Origin: Corynebacterium sp. CNCTC7651
GTDB lineage: Bacteria > Actinomycetota > Actinomycetes > Mycobacteriales > Mycobacteriaceae
DNA length: 64,000 nt
Assembly: GCF_021496665.1 (NCBI RefSeq)
Contig: NZ_CP071246.1
Location: forward strand, 2,170,001-2,234,000
Direction: 5' to 3'
Shown: piece by piece, positions 1 through 8,646 of the stretch
Position numbering within the stretch: the first letter of the stretch is position 1
How the letters are laid out: each line of letters opens with the position of its first letter
Program-made: the position numbers and the translations under genes
The notes under the pieces: model-generated
Databases searched by the model: none
Told to the model about the DNA's origin: nothing
The model's input: the letters and a program-made list of their open reading frames with translations, nothing else

Positions 1-549
1 GTCGAACGCCTCGCGCCCCACTAGCTCCGCGATTTGCCTGAACGGGGTGCCGGAGGTGGGACGGGAGGCGGAGCGCAAGTCGAAGTGCGCGTCGAAGTTG
101 ATTATCTGCATCGAGCCGAGCGCCTCGTAAGCGCCGCGGTGGGTGGCGAAAGAGGTTTCGTGACCGCCGCCGAGCACGACCGTGATTCCCTCTGTCCCTT
201 GCGCAGCGACGAGGTCGCGCACCCGGTCGGACAATTCGCGCTGGGCGCTCTCGAGGTTGTCTTCCTGGGTGGTCACCGTACCGGCGTCGATAAGCAGCCT
301 GCGCTCGTGGACGGCGAGGGAGCCGAGTGCGGCGCGCAACGCCTCGGGGCCGTCCGCGGCACCCTGGCGGCCGCCGTTGCGCTCCACGCCCTCATCGGAG
401 GCGAAGCCGAGCAGGTGCACTGCCCCCTCGGTCGGCTCGGAGGCGGTGTCCACCACGCTATGCCAGCGGGCGTGCTCGGGGCCGGGACCGTCATCGCGGC
501 CGGACCACGGGGAGGCGGGGGTGAAAAGCGGTGCAGATACGGTATTCAT
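1..549 (-). CDS. hutG: Formimidoylglutamase (partial, C-terminus outside window)
   Basis: Translating the minus strand from the ATG at 549 gives 183 residues with no stop before the window edge. The reading contains GGGHE and the DAHFD metal-binding signature of the arginase/agmatinase/formimidoylglutamase family, which binds a dinuclear Mn centre. In the histidine pathway this enzyme hydrolyses N-formimidoyl-L-glutamate to glutamate and formamide. It is divergent from the IclR regulator with 31 bp between start codons, and hutH, hutU and hutI lie nearby, so formimidoylglutamase is preferred over agmatinase. The overlapping open frames on the other strand are shadows. Confidence 0.88.
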   Translation of the reverse strand, partial: MNTVSAPLFTPASPWSGRDDGPGPEHARWHSVVDTASEPTEGAVHLLGFASDEGVERNGGRQGAADGPEALRAALGSLAVHERRLLIDAGTVTTQEDNLESAQRELSDRVRDLVAAQGTEGITVVLGGGHETSFATHRGAYEALGSMQIINFDAHFDLRSASRPTSGTPFRQIAELVGREAFD

Positions 550-580
550 GCGTCCCGAGCCTAGCCCCGTGGGCATACTG

Positions 581-1321
581 ATGGCGATGAACAAGCCCCA
601 GGTCCCCGCTGCGCATAACGTCTTGCGCATTTTGGCCCTGCTATCCACCACGGACGCGCCGATTTCCGCCACCCGCATCCAGCGCGAACTGGGGTTGCCC
701 CGCTCCACCACCTACCACCTGCTGCGGGAGCTGGAGGATTCCGGCTTCGTGGTCCACCTGAGCTCGTCCAGCACATACGGTCTGGGGCTTGCGTCGTACC
801 GCATGGCGCAGGCGTACACCACGCAGCAGCCGCTGGTGCGCCTGGCCACCAAGCCGCTTGCGCGGATCGCGGAGCTTGCCGGGGGCTCGTCGCACTTGTC
901 GCGCCTGGCTGGGTCCGAGATCGTCTACCTGCACGAGGTGCGTGCGCCTGGCGCGGTATCGCTGATCACGGAGGTGGGCGTTCGTTTGCCGTCGCTGGCC
1001 ACCGCGTCGGGCCGCATCATGCTGGCGCAGCTGCCCGAGACGGAGCTGCGCGCCGTGTTCAACGCCTCGGGCGAGCGCCGCCGCTACAGCGAAGTAAAGG
1101 AACAGCTGGCCGCGTATCGACGCCAGGGGTTTGCCGACGAGCACGAAGAAATCTCTCCCGGCCAGGAATCTCTCGCCGTAGCTGTGCTCGACCACTTGTC
1201 GCGCCCGGCAGCGGCGTTGGCCGTAACATTCGCCGTGGGGAGCGCGAACCGAGAACAGCTGGTAGCAGCGCTTTCTGCCGCTGCCGCGCACCTGCGCACC
1301 CAATTCTTCGGCACCGTGTGA
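581..1321 (+). CDS. hutR: IclR-family transcriptional regulator of the hut locus
   Basis: A 246-residue protein if started at the ATG at 581; a second ATG at 587 is equally possible. The frame is open far upstream but that part is antisense to hutG. The N-terminal about 65 residues form a winged helix (ISATRIQRELGLPRSTTYHLLREL) and the rest matches the IclR effector domain, including VRLPSLATASGR. It sits between hutG and hutH. A HutR of this class is described in Corynebacterium resistens, so histidine- or urocanate-responsive control is likely. It is 33 bp upstream of hutH and could be cotranscribed with it. Confidence 0.85.
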   Translation: MAMNKPQVPAAHNVLRILALLSTTDAPISATRIQRELGLPRSTTYHLLRELEDSGFVVHLSSSSTYGLGLASYRMAQAYTTQQPLVRLATKPLARIAELAGGSSHLSRLAGSEIVYLHEVRAPGAVSLITEVGVRLPSLATASGRIMLAQLPETELRAVFNASGERRRYSEVKEQLAAYRRQGFADEHEEISPGQESLAVAVLDHLSRPAAALAVTFAVGSANREQLVAALSAAAAHLRTQFFGTV

Positions 1322-1354
1322 TTGCCGCCACTTGGATGATCTAGTATCGCGCCC

Positions 1355-2896
1355 ATGACACGTACTGTTTCTGTCGGAATCGGGGCTATGTCAATCGAGG
1401 ACGTTGTGGCCGTTGCACGCCACGGCGCCAAGGTCGCGCTCGACCCGGAGGCATTGGAAGAGATCGCCGCCACGCGCACCCGCATCGAGGAGCTGGCGGC
1501 GGATCCAACTCCCGTCTACGGCGTCTCCACCGGCTTCGGCGCCCTTGCCCGCCGCCATATCCCGGAGGATCTGCGCGCACAGCTTCAGCGCTCCCTGGTG
1601 CGCTCCCACGCCGCCGGTTCCGGCGCCGAGGTGGAAGAGGAAGTTATCCGCGCCCTCATGTTGCTTCGCCTATCCACCCTCTGCACCGGCCGCACGGGCG
1701 TGCGCCCCGTCGTGGCCGAGACCTACGCAGCCGTCCTGAACGCCGGCATCACCCCGGTGGTCTACGAGCACGGCTCTCTGGGTTGCTCCGGCGATCTCGC
1801 ACCTCTCGCGCACTGCGCGCTCGCGCTCCTCGGCGAAGGCGAGTGCCGCGTCCGCGGCGGGGAGATCGTGCCCTCAGGGCAGGCGCTTGCCGACGCAGGC
1901 ATTGCACCCCTCGTCTTGAAGGAAAAGGAGGGGTTGGCGCTGATCAACGGCACGGACGGCATGCTGGGCATGCTTTGCCTGGCCATCACGGATTTGAAAG
2001 AAGCCGCCAAGGTGGCAGACATTGCCGCCGCCATGACGGTGGAGGGGCTCACAGGCACGCTGACCGTGTTCGCAGACGACCTGCAGCAGCTGCGCCCCCA
2101 CCCCGGACAGGCCGATGCCGCGGCGAACATCCGCACCGTTGCTGCCGGGTCCCCAATTCTCGAGGCCGCCGCCGAAGAATTCAAGGAGAAGCAGGTGCAA
2201 GACGCCTACTCGGTGCGCTGCGCACCCCAAGTCGCCGGCGGTTTCCGCGACACCATCGCACACGCGGAACTGGTGGCAAACCGGGAGCTCGCCTCTGCGG
2301 TGGACAACCCCGTGGTGGCGTTGGACGGGCGGGTGTCATCGAACGGCAACTTCCACGGCGCGCCGGTTGCATACGCGCTCGACTTTCTGGCCATTGTGGT
2401 CGCGGATTTGGCGTCGATAAGCGAAAGGCGGACCGACCGCTTCCTGGACCCGGCGCGCAACCGCGGGCTGAACGCGTTCCTGGCAGAGGATCCAGGCGTG
2501 GACTCCGGCCACATGATTGCCCAGTACACCCAGGCCGGCATCGTCGGGGAGCTGAAGCGCAACGCGGTGCCCGCATCCGCAGATTCCATCCCGTCCTCGG
2601 CCATGCAAGAAGACCACGTTTCCATGGGCTGGTCCGCAGGGCGCAAACTGCGCCGAAGCATCGACGGGTTGCAGCGCGTGCTGGCGGTGGAGATCCTCAC
2701 CGCCGCTCGCGCGCTCGACATGCGCGCGGGTGAGCCGGCAACCGGCACTGGTGCCGCTGTTGCCGTACTGCGCCAGCATGTAGCCGGCCCTGGCCCCGAC
2801 CGTTTCCTCTCCCACGAAATCGAGCAATCCGTGAAGCTGGTCAAGGGCGGGGACTTCGTAGCGGCAGTGGAGGCCGCGGTCGGCGCCCTGCGGTAA
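1355..2896 (+). CDS. hutH: Histidine ammonia-lyase
   Basis: 513 residues, the usual family length. It deaminates L-histidine to trans-urocanate, the first step of the pathway. The signature around residues 140-150 reads GSLGCSGDLAPLAH, so the tripeptide that cyclises to the MIO electrophile is Cys144-Ser145-Gly146 rather than the commoner Ala-Ser-Gly. NGTDGMLGM and SSNGNFHG are also present. The start ATG at 1355 follows the regulator by 33 bp. The gene encodes a cytosolic homotetramer in the family. Confidence is high from full-length similarity and context. Confidence 0.96.
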   Translation: MTRTVSVGIGAMSIEDVVAVARHGAKVALDPEALEEIAATRTRIEELAADPTPVYGVSTGFGALARRHIPEDLRAQLQRSLVRSHAAGSGAEVEEEVIRALMLLRLSTLCTGRTGVRPVVAETYAAVLNAGITPVVYEHGSLGCSGDLAPLAHCALALLGEGECRVRGGEIVPSGQALADAGIAPLVLKEKEGLALINGTDGMLGMLCLAITDLKEAAKVADIAAAMTVEGLTGTLTVFADDLQQLRPHPGQADAAANIRTVAAGSPILEAAAEEFKEKQVQDAYSVRCAPQVAGGFRDTIAHAELVANRELASAVDNPVVALDGRVSSNGNFHGAPVAYALDFLAIVVADLASISERRTDRFLDPARNRGLNAFLAEDPGVDSGHMIAQYTQAGIVGELKRNAVPASADSIPSSAMQEDHVSMGWSAGRKLRRSIDGLQRVLAVEILTAARALDMRAGEPATGTGAAVAVLRQHVAGPGPDRFLSHEIEQSVKLVKGGDFVAAVEAAVGALR

Positions 2897-2911
2897 CCCG
2901 GGCACTGCCCT

Positions 2912-2927
2912 GTCTCGCATCCCAGAC
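2912..2927. promoter_or_regulatory. Candidate HutR operator upstream of the dehydrogenase gene
   Basis: The site reads GTCTCGCATCCCAGAC, an imperfect inverted repeat (GTCT...AGAC). It agrees at 13 of 16 positions with a second dyad at 6825-6840 in front of hutU. It also resembles the C. resistens HutR motif as I recall it (TCTGwwATwCCAGA). It lies about 95 bp before the dehydrogenase start. Binding is inferred, not shown. Confidence 0.45.
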
Positions 2928-3020
2928 AACTCCTGCGATTAGCCCATTGTGACCAGCGGGATTCTCCATAGACTGTCGCCCACACCATAGTTCTGCATCG
3001 AGTGTGATTGGAGTCTCATA

Positions 3021-4187
3021 ATGGCTGGCCGGTACCCGAATGGCGATTTCTACGACTTTGAAAGCGAGCTGCCCGCAGAGGAAAAAGAGATCCTCTACCG
3101 GGTGCGCGAGTGGGCGCAGGAGAAGGTTCTCCCCATCGCGGTGGACCACTGGAACCGCTCCGAGTTTCCGCATGAGCTGCTGCCGTCCATCAGCGAGCTG
3201 AACATCATCAGCCTCGTGCGCGGCCAGGGGCGTTCCCGCCTGCTGGCTGGCCTGGTTACCGCGGAGATCCACCGCGCGGACGGCTCCGTCGGCACCTTCC
3301 TCTCGGGCCAGGACGGCCTGTTCACGGGCAGCATCGAGCTGCTCGGCTCGGAGGAGCAGAAGGAGCGTTGGCTCGACGACCTCTACGCCGTACGCAAGAC
3401 CGGCGTGCTCGCCATCACCGAACCGGAGGCTGGCTCCGACGTCGCCCAGGGCATGCGCACCACCGCCACCAAGGTGGACGGCGGGTGGGTCCTCAACGGC
3501 GCCAAACGCTGGATCGGAAACGCCACCTTCTCGGACTACGTCGCCGTCTACGCGCGCGACCCGGAGGATGAGCAGGTCAAGGGCTTTATCGTGGACACCA
3601 CCGCGGAGGGCTACACCGCCACCCTGATGGAAAACCGCATTGCCATTCGCGCGGTGCAGAACGCCGATATCACGCTCGACAACGTTTTCGTGCCGGACAG
3701 CGACAAGCTGGAGGGCGCGAACTCCTTTAAGGACATCAACAAGGTGTTCAAGAGCGCGCGTTCCACGGTGGGCTGGCAAGCAGTGGGCACCCAGATGGGC
3801 GCGCTCGACGTGGCGCTGGGTTACGCGGACGAGCGCATCCAGTTCGGCAAGAAGATCTCCTCGTTCCAGCTCAACCAGAACAAGCTCGCTACCATGCAGG
3901 GCAACCTGGTCGCCAGCGAGTCCATGATGGCGCAGCTTGCGCGCATGGAGGACCGCGGCTCCGCCAACAACGAGCAGTCCGCACTGGCCAAGGCGTTCAC
4001 CTCCAAGCTCATGCGTGAATCCGTGGCGCTCGGCCGCGAGATCATGGGCGGCAACGGCCTGATCTCGGATTACCGCATGGCCAAGATCTTCAACGATGCG
4101 GAGGCGATCTACTCCTACGAGGGCACCTACGACATCAACCAGCTCATTGTCGGCCGCGCCATCACCGGCGAATCCGCGTTCGTGTAG
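3021..4187 (+). CDS. Acyl-CoA dehydrogenase (GcdH-like, substrate uncertain)
   Basis: 388 residues with the acyl-CoA dehydrogenase fold: ITEPEAGSD in the middle domain, and YEGTYDI near the C-terminus carrying the predicted catalytic base Glu367. Overall it resembles glutaryl-CoA dehydrogenase, including the C-terminal GRAITG. By-eye alignment puts Gly91 where glutaryl-CoA dehydrogenases have the arginine that binds the glutarate carboxylate, which argues against glutaryl-CoA. It is 13 bp before a CoA-transferase gene and lies inside the hut locus. An FAD-dependent desaturation feeding urocanate is a plausible role but unproven. Confidence 0.8.
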   Translation: MAGRYPNGDFYDFESELPAEEKEILYRVREWAQEKVLPIAVDHWNRSEFPHELLPSISELNIISLVRGQGRSRLLAGLVTAEIHRADGSVGTFLSGQDGLFTGSIELLGSEEQKERWLDDLYAVRKTGVLAITEPEAGSDVAQGMRTTATKVDGGWVLNGAKRWIGNATFSDYVAVYARDPEDEQVKGFIVDTTAEGYTATLMENRIAIRAVQNADITLDNVFVPDSDKLEGANSFKDINKVFKSARSTVGWQAVGTQMGALDVALGYADERIQFGKKISSFQLNQNKLATMQGNLVASESMMAQLARMEDRGSANNEQSALAKAFTSKLMRESVALGREIMGGNGLISDYRMAKIFNDAEAIYSYEGTYDINQLIVGRAITGESAFV

Positions 4188-4200
4188 GAGGCGCAACACC

Positions 4201-5337
4201 ATGAATGCACCGCTTCACGGCATCCGCGTCCTCGACCTCTCCCGCGTGCTCGCCGGCCCCTTCTGCTCCATGATTTTGGCGGATCTCGGCGCCGAAGTCA
4301 TCAAGGTCGAGTCTCCCTGGGGCGACGATTCGCGCCAGTTCGGACCCTTCGTCGACGGCACCTCCGCGTACTACCGCTTGTTCAACCGCTCGAAGATGGG
4401 CATCACGCTCGACTTCAAGCAGGAGGACGACAAGGAGGTGCTGCGCGATCTGGTCCGCCGCTCCGATGTCGTCGTCGAAAACTTCCGCCCGGGCGTGCTG
4501 AAGAAGCTGGGCCTGGCACCGGAGGAACTGTTGGAGATCAACCCCCGCCTCGTCGTCACCAGCATCTCCGGCTTCGGCCAAACCAGCTCGCTTGCCAAGG
4601 AGCCGGCATACGACCTGGTCGCGCAGGCGATGAGCGGGCTGATGTCCGTCACTGGCTGGCCCACCAGCAAACCCACCCGAGTGGGCATCTCGCTCGGTGA
4701 CCTGGTTCCGGGCCTCTATGCCGCGCTCGGCACCGTCTCCGCTCTCTACCAGCGCGAAACCACCGGCAAGGGCCAGCACATCGACCTCGCCATGTACGAC
4801 TCGCTCGTCTCTGTCATGGAGTCCGTGGGCATGCGCGCGCTTTACGACGACGTTCCGCCCACCCGTATCGGCAACGATCACGGCCTCTCCGCCCCGTTTT
4901 CCACATACGCGACGAAAGACGGCGACGTGGTCATCGCCATCACCACGAACCGGTTGTTCGAGCGGTTGGCCAACGCGCTGGGGATCCCGGAGTTGGCGAC
5001 CGACCACCGCTTTGCGGAGCCAGTCGCCCGCTCCGAGAACCGGGTTGCGTTGCGCGAGCTGATTGAGGAGGCACTGAGCACCAAGACACTCTCGGAGACC
5101 ATCGCACTGTTCGGGGAGCACGGCGTGCCCACCGCCCGCGTGTATGACCTCGATGAGGCGTTGCGCAGCCCGTTCGCGCAGGAGCGCGGCGTGGTAGTCG
5201 AAGAATCGGATGGGTTCCGCACCCTCGCGTCCCCGCTCAAGCTGGACGGCATGGATGCCCCGAGGCCCGCCCCGGAGCTGGGACAGCACAACGACAGCAT
5301 TCAGTCCTGGCTGGGCGAAGACCCGCGCACCACCTGA
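4201..5337 (+). CDS. CaiB/BaiF (class III) CoA-transferase
   Basis: 378 residues from the ATG at 4201, preceded by GGAGG. N-terminal LDLSRVLAGPFCSMILADLGAEVIK is the family hallmark, and Asp200 in the MYDSLV stretch fits the catalytic aspartate that forms the aspartyl-CoA thioester. It transfers CoA between carboxylates. The close spacing behind the acyl-CoA dehydrogenase indicates one operon in which it would activate the acid that the dehydrogenase oxidises and recycle CoA from the product. The natural acid is unknown; the hut context suggests an imidazole acid. Confidence 0.88.
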   Translation: MNAPLHGIRVLDLSRVLAGPFCSMILADLGAEVIKVESPWGDDSRQFGPFVDGTSAYYRLFNRSKMGITLDFKQEDDKEVLRDLVRRSDVVVENFRPGVLKKLGLAPEELLEINPRLVVTSISGFGQTSSLAKEPAYDLVAQAMSGLMSVTGWPTSKPTRVGISLGDLVPGLYAALGTVSALYQRETTGKGQHIDLAMYDSLVSVMESVGMRALYDDVPPTRIGNDHGLSAPFSTYATKDGDVVIAITTNRLFERLANALGIPELATDHRFAEPVARSENRVALRELIEEALSTKTLSETIALFGEHGVPTARVYDLDEALRSPFAQERGVVVEESDGFRTLASPLKLDGMDAPRPAPELGQHNDSIQSWLGEDPRTT

Positions 5338-5359
5338 TTTCCGCACAAGGAGCGTCACC

Positions 5360-6757
5360 ATGGAGGACACCATCAACACCCGCCGCGGCGGTAGCACCCG
5401 TTGGATCCGGGGCGAAGGCATCGCACCCGTTCCATCACTCCCGGAACCCCACGAGGTAGACAACCCCAATCCCTCGAATAAATGGAGGTTCTTCCTCTAC
5501 AGCGCCATCGGCTCGTTCGCGTTCTTCGTTCCGTTCACTGTCGGGGAGAAGAACACGATCTTGCTCGACCACATCGTGGGCTGGCTGCAGTCCACGTTCA
5601 GCGGGGCCCTTCCGTACATCACCCTGGTCATGATCACGGCTGGGGCACTCTACCAGTTTGTTTCCGGCAAATGGCGCGAAGATATTGCACGAGCCATCTT
5701 CGCGTTCCTGTCTGCGCTGGCAGTAGTGCTGTGCGCCATGCTGGTGTTCGGCTTCGGGCCCGCATTCCTCTTCGAAGATCGCCTCGGACCGTTCATTCTG
5801 AACAAGCTGGTGATCCCGGTCGGTCTCCTCATCCCGGTGGGTGCCGTCTTCCTCGGCCTCCTCGTGGGTTTCGGACTGATGGAGTTCATCGGCGTGATGG
5901 TGCAGCGCTTCATGCGCCCCGTCTACCGCACCCCCGGCAAATCGGCAGTCGACGCAGTGGCATCCTTCCTCGGCTCCTACTCGCTGGGCCTGCTGATCAC
6001 CAACCGCGTTTACCGCACCGGCGGGTACAGCGCCCGCGAGGCGTCGATCATCGCGGCGGGCTTCTCCACCGCATCGGCGACGTTCATGGTTGTGGTGGCC
6101 CGCACGCTCGACCTCATGCACATCTGGGGCGTGTACTTCGCGGTCACGCTCATTGTGTGCTTCCTTGTCACCGTCGTCATCGTCCGCATCCCCCCCTTGA
6201 GCACCATTCCGGACGAGTACTACCCCGGCGCAACGCCGCAGCCGGAGGAGCGCGTCGAGGGCAACGTCGTCGCCGCCGCGTGGAAGGAAGCGATGACCTT
6301 CCTGGCACAGGCGGATTCGCTTCCCAAGACCATCTGGCGCAACTTCAAGGACGGCATCCTGATGACCATCCAGGTCATCCCGGGGATCATGGCAGTGGGC
6401 ATTATCGGTTTGGCGCTGGCTTTCTACACACCGGTATTCAAGGTGCTCGGCGTGCTGTTCTACCCGCTGGCGTGGGTGTTGCAGATGCCGGATCCGTGGC
6501 TGGCCTCGGAGGCGTTCGCCATCGGACTGTCCGAGCTTTTCCTCCCCGCGACACTGGTGGCGGGCAACGAGTCCGACATCCTGCGCTTCACCGTCGGTGT
6601 GGTTTCCATTAGCCAGGTGTTCTTCTTCTCGTCCATGATCCCGGCCGTGCTGGCAACGGATATCCCGCTGAAAATCAGGCACATGGTGATCATCTGGTTC
6701 CAGCGCGTGGTGCTCTCCATCCTCCTCACCGTGCCGATCGCGCACTTGATTTTCTAA
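5360..6757 (+). CDS. YjiH-family membrane protein (nucleoside-recognition/gate domain)
   Basis: 466 residues from the ATG at 5360, which follows AAGGAG; the frame is open further upstream but that part overlaps the CoA-transferase. It has about ten hydrophobic segments and resembles YjiH proteins with the Gate/nucleoside-recognition fold (SYSLGLLITNRVYRTGGYSAREASIIAAGFSTAS). The gene is 22 bp after the CoA-transferase and a terminator-like hairpin follows it, so it closes the middle hut transcription unit. Uptake of histidine, urocanate or a related imidazole is inferred from position only. Confidence 0.8.
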   Translation: MEDTINTRRGGSTRWIRGEGIAPVPSLPEPHEVDNPNPSNKWRFFLYSAIGSFAFFVPFTVGEKNTILLDHIVGWLQSTFSGALPYITLVMITAGALYQFVSGKWREDIARAIFAFLSALAVVLCAMLVFGFGPAFLFEDRLGPFILNKLVIPVGLLIPVGAVFLGLLVGFGLMEFIGVMVQRFMRPVYRTPGKSAVDAVASFLGSYSLGLLITNRVYRTGGYSAREASIIAAGFSTASATFMVVVARTLDLMHIWGVYFAVTLIVCFLVTVVIVRIPPLSTIPDEYYPGATPQPEERVEGNVVAAAWKEAMTFLAQADSLPKTIWRNFKDGILMTIQVIPGIMAVGIIGLALAFYTPVFKVLGVLFYPLAWVLQMPDPWLASEAFAIGLSELFLPATLVAGNESDILRFTVGVVSISQVFFFSSMIPAVLATDIPLKIRHMVIIWFQRVVLSILLTVPIAHLIF

Positions 6758-6763
6758 ATCCCA

Positions 6764-6808
6764 ACCCGAGTGAACACCCGTGCACCCGCGCGCAGCGCTC
6801 GGGTTTTC
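6764..6808 (+). terminator. Probable rho-independent terminator after the YjiH gene
   Basis: AACCCGAG and CTCGGGTT pair across a GC-rich loop and are followed by TTTC. It lies just after the YjiH stop and before hutU, so hutUI probably has its own promoter. Confidence 0.6.
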
Positions 6809-6824
6809 ACCCCCCCACCCGTCG

Positions 6825-6840
6825 GTCTCGGATGCGAGAC
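6825..6840. promoter_or_regulatory. Candidate HutR operator upstream of hutU
   Basis: GTCTCG-GATG-CGAGAC is a perfect 6-bp inverted repeat with a 4-bp centre. It is related to the dyad at 2912-2927 and lies 90 bp before the hutU start, downstream of the preceding terminator. The shared sequence in front of two hut transcription units supports common regulation. Confidence 0.5.
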
Positions 6841-6929
6841 AGACGACGACAAAACACACTTTCTCGACGTTGTGACCGGCGTTACTCTCAAACCGGTAGC
6901 ACGATTAGGCAACATGAAAGGACACCCTC

Positions 6930-8621
6930 ATGGCAAAGAACTGGTCCGAAGGCGCACGCGAGGTCCGCGCACCCCGCGGCACTGAGCTCACCGCGAAGTC
7001 CTGGCAGACTGAGGCGCCGCTGCGCATGCTGCAGAACAACCTGGACCCCGAGGTGGCGGAGCGCCCGGACGATCTGGTGGTCTACGGCGGCACCGGCCGT
7101 GCCGCCCGCAGCTGGGAAGCGTTCGACGCAATCGTGGAGACCCTGAAGGACCTCGAGTCCGACGAGACGCTCCTGGTGCAGTCCGGCAAGCCGGTGGGTG
7201 TGTGGAAGACCAACGAGTGGGCACCGCGCGTGCTCATCGCCAACTCCAACCTGGTGGGCGACTGGGCGAACTGGGAGCACTTCCGCGAGCTGGAGGATGA
7301 GGGCCTGATGATGTACGGCCAGATGACCGCCGGCTCCTGGATCTACATTGCCACCCAGGGCATCCTGCAGGGCACCTTCGAGACCTTCGCGGCCGTGGCC
7401 CGCAAGCGTTTCGACGGCACCCTAGCCGGCACCCTGACGCTGACCGGCGGCTGCGGCGGTATGGGCGGCGCACAGCCGCTGTCCGTCACCTTGAACGGCG
7501 GCGCCTGCCTGATCGTGGATGTGGATGAGTCCCGCCTCAAGCGCCGCCAGGCAAAGCGCTACCTGGACGAGGTGACCACGGACCTCGAGGAGGCCATCAA
7601 GCTGGTCACCGCCGCGAAGGAGGAGAAGCGCCCGCTCTCCGTCGGCCTCGTGGGCAACGCCGCCGAGGTCTTCCCGGAGATGCTGCGCCGCCACCGCGCG
7701 GGTGAGCTGACCGTGGACATTGTCACCGACCAGACCTCGGCGCATGACCCGCTGTCTTACCTGCCCACCGAGCACACCGTGGAGGAGTGGCACACCGAGG
7801 CGGCCGCGGACCCGGTCACCTTCACCAAGAAGGCCCGCGAGTCCATGGCCGCCCAGGTGCAGGCGATGGTGGAGTTCCAGGACGAGGGCGCGGAGGTGTT
7901 CGACTACGGCAACTCCATCCGCGATGAGGCCCGCAAGGCCGGTTACGGCCGCGCGTTCGAGTTCCCGGGCTTCGTGCCCGCCTACATCCGCCCGCTGTTC
8001 TGCGAGGGCCTCGGCCCCTTCCGCTGGGTGGCGCTGTCCGGCGACCCGGAGGACATCAAGGTCACCGACCAGGCCATCAAGGAAGCGTTCCCGGACAACG
8101 AGCACCTGCACCGCTGGCTGGACGCCGCGGAGGAGTACGTGGAGTTCGAGGGCCTGCCCGCCCGCATCTGCTGGCTGGGCTACGGCGAGCGCGACAAGGC
8201 CGGCGTGATCTTCAACAACCTTGTCCGCGAGGGCAAGGTGAAGGCCCCGATCGTGATCGGCCGCGACCACCTCGACTCCGGTTCTGTCGCCTCCCCGTAC
8301 CGCGAGACGGAGTCCATGCTGGACGGCACGGACGCGGTGGCGGACTGGCCGCTGCTCAACGCCATGACCGCAGTTGCCGGCGGCGCAACCTGGGTGTCCA
8401 TTCACCACGGCGGCGGCCTGGGCATGGGCCGCTCCATCCACACCGGCCAGGTCACCGTCGCGGACGGCACCGAGATCGCGGAGGCGAAGCTGCGCGCGGT
8501 GCTGACCAACGATCCGGGCATGGGCGTGATCCGCCACGTGGACTCCGGCTACACCCGCGCACACGAGGTGGCGGAGGAGCGCGGCGTGCGCATCCCGATG
8601 CCGTTCAACGCACGCGACTAA
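6930..8621 (+). CDS. hutU: Urocanate hydratase
   Basis: 563 residues, full length for urocanase. It converts urocanate to 4-imidazolone-5-propionate with tightly bound NAD+. Visible signatures are [11 protein letters not shown] near residue 173 for cofactor binding and [20 protein letters not shown] with [14 protein letters not shown] in the C-terminal half. The start ATG follows GAAAGGACACC. hutI begins 25 bp downstream behind the same AAAGGACACC leader, so the two are cotranscribed. Confidence 0.97.
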   Translation: MAKNWSEGAREVRAPRGTELTAKSWQTEAPLRMLQNNLDPEVAERPDDLVVYGGTGRAARSWEAFDAIVETLKDLESDETLLVQSGKPVGVWKTNEWAPRVLIANSNLVGDWANWEHFRELEDEGLMMYGQMTAGSWIYIATQGILQGTFETFAAVARKRFDGTLAGTLTLTGGCGGMGGAQPLSVTLNGGACLIVDVDESRLKRRQAKRYLDEVTTDLEEAIKLVTAAKEEKRPLSVGLVGNAAEVFPEMLRRHRAGELTVDIVTDQTSAHDPLSYLPTEHTVEEWHTEAAADPVTFTKKARESMAAQVQAMVEFQDEGAEVFDYGNSIRDEARKAGYGRAFEFPGFVPAYIRPLFCEGLGPFRWVALSGDPEDIKVTDQAIKEAFPDNEHLHRWLDAAEEYVEFEGLPARICWLGYGERDKAGVIFNNLVREGKVKAPIVIGRDHLDSGSVASPYRETESMLDGTDAVADWPLLNAMTAVAGGATWVSIHHGGGLGMGRSIHTGQVTVADGTEIAEAKLRAVLTNDPGMGVIRHVDSGYTRAHEVAEERGVRIPMPFNARD

Positions 8622-8646
8622 CCCCATCCACGCTGGAAAGGACACC

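Noticed and set aside
550..580. A HutR-type dyad between hutG and the regulator gene
   Set aside because: The 31-bp gap does not contain a sequence like those at 2912 and 6825.
3021..4187. Naming the dehydrogenase gcdH
   Set aside because: The expected glutarate-binding arginine appears to be glycine and the context is histidine use.
2841..4202. 453-residue minus-strand frame
   Set aside because: It is a shadow of the acyl-CoA dehydrogenase.
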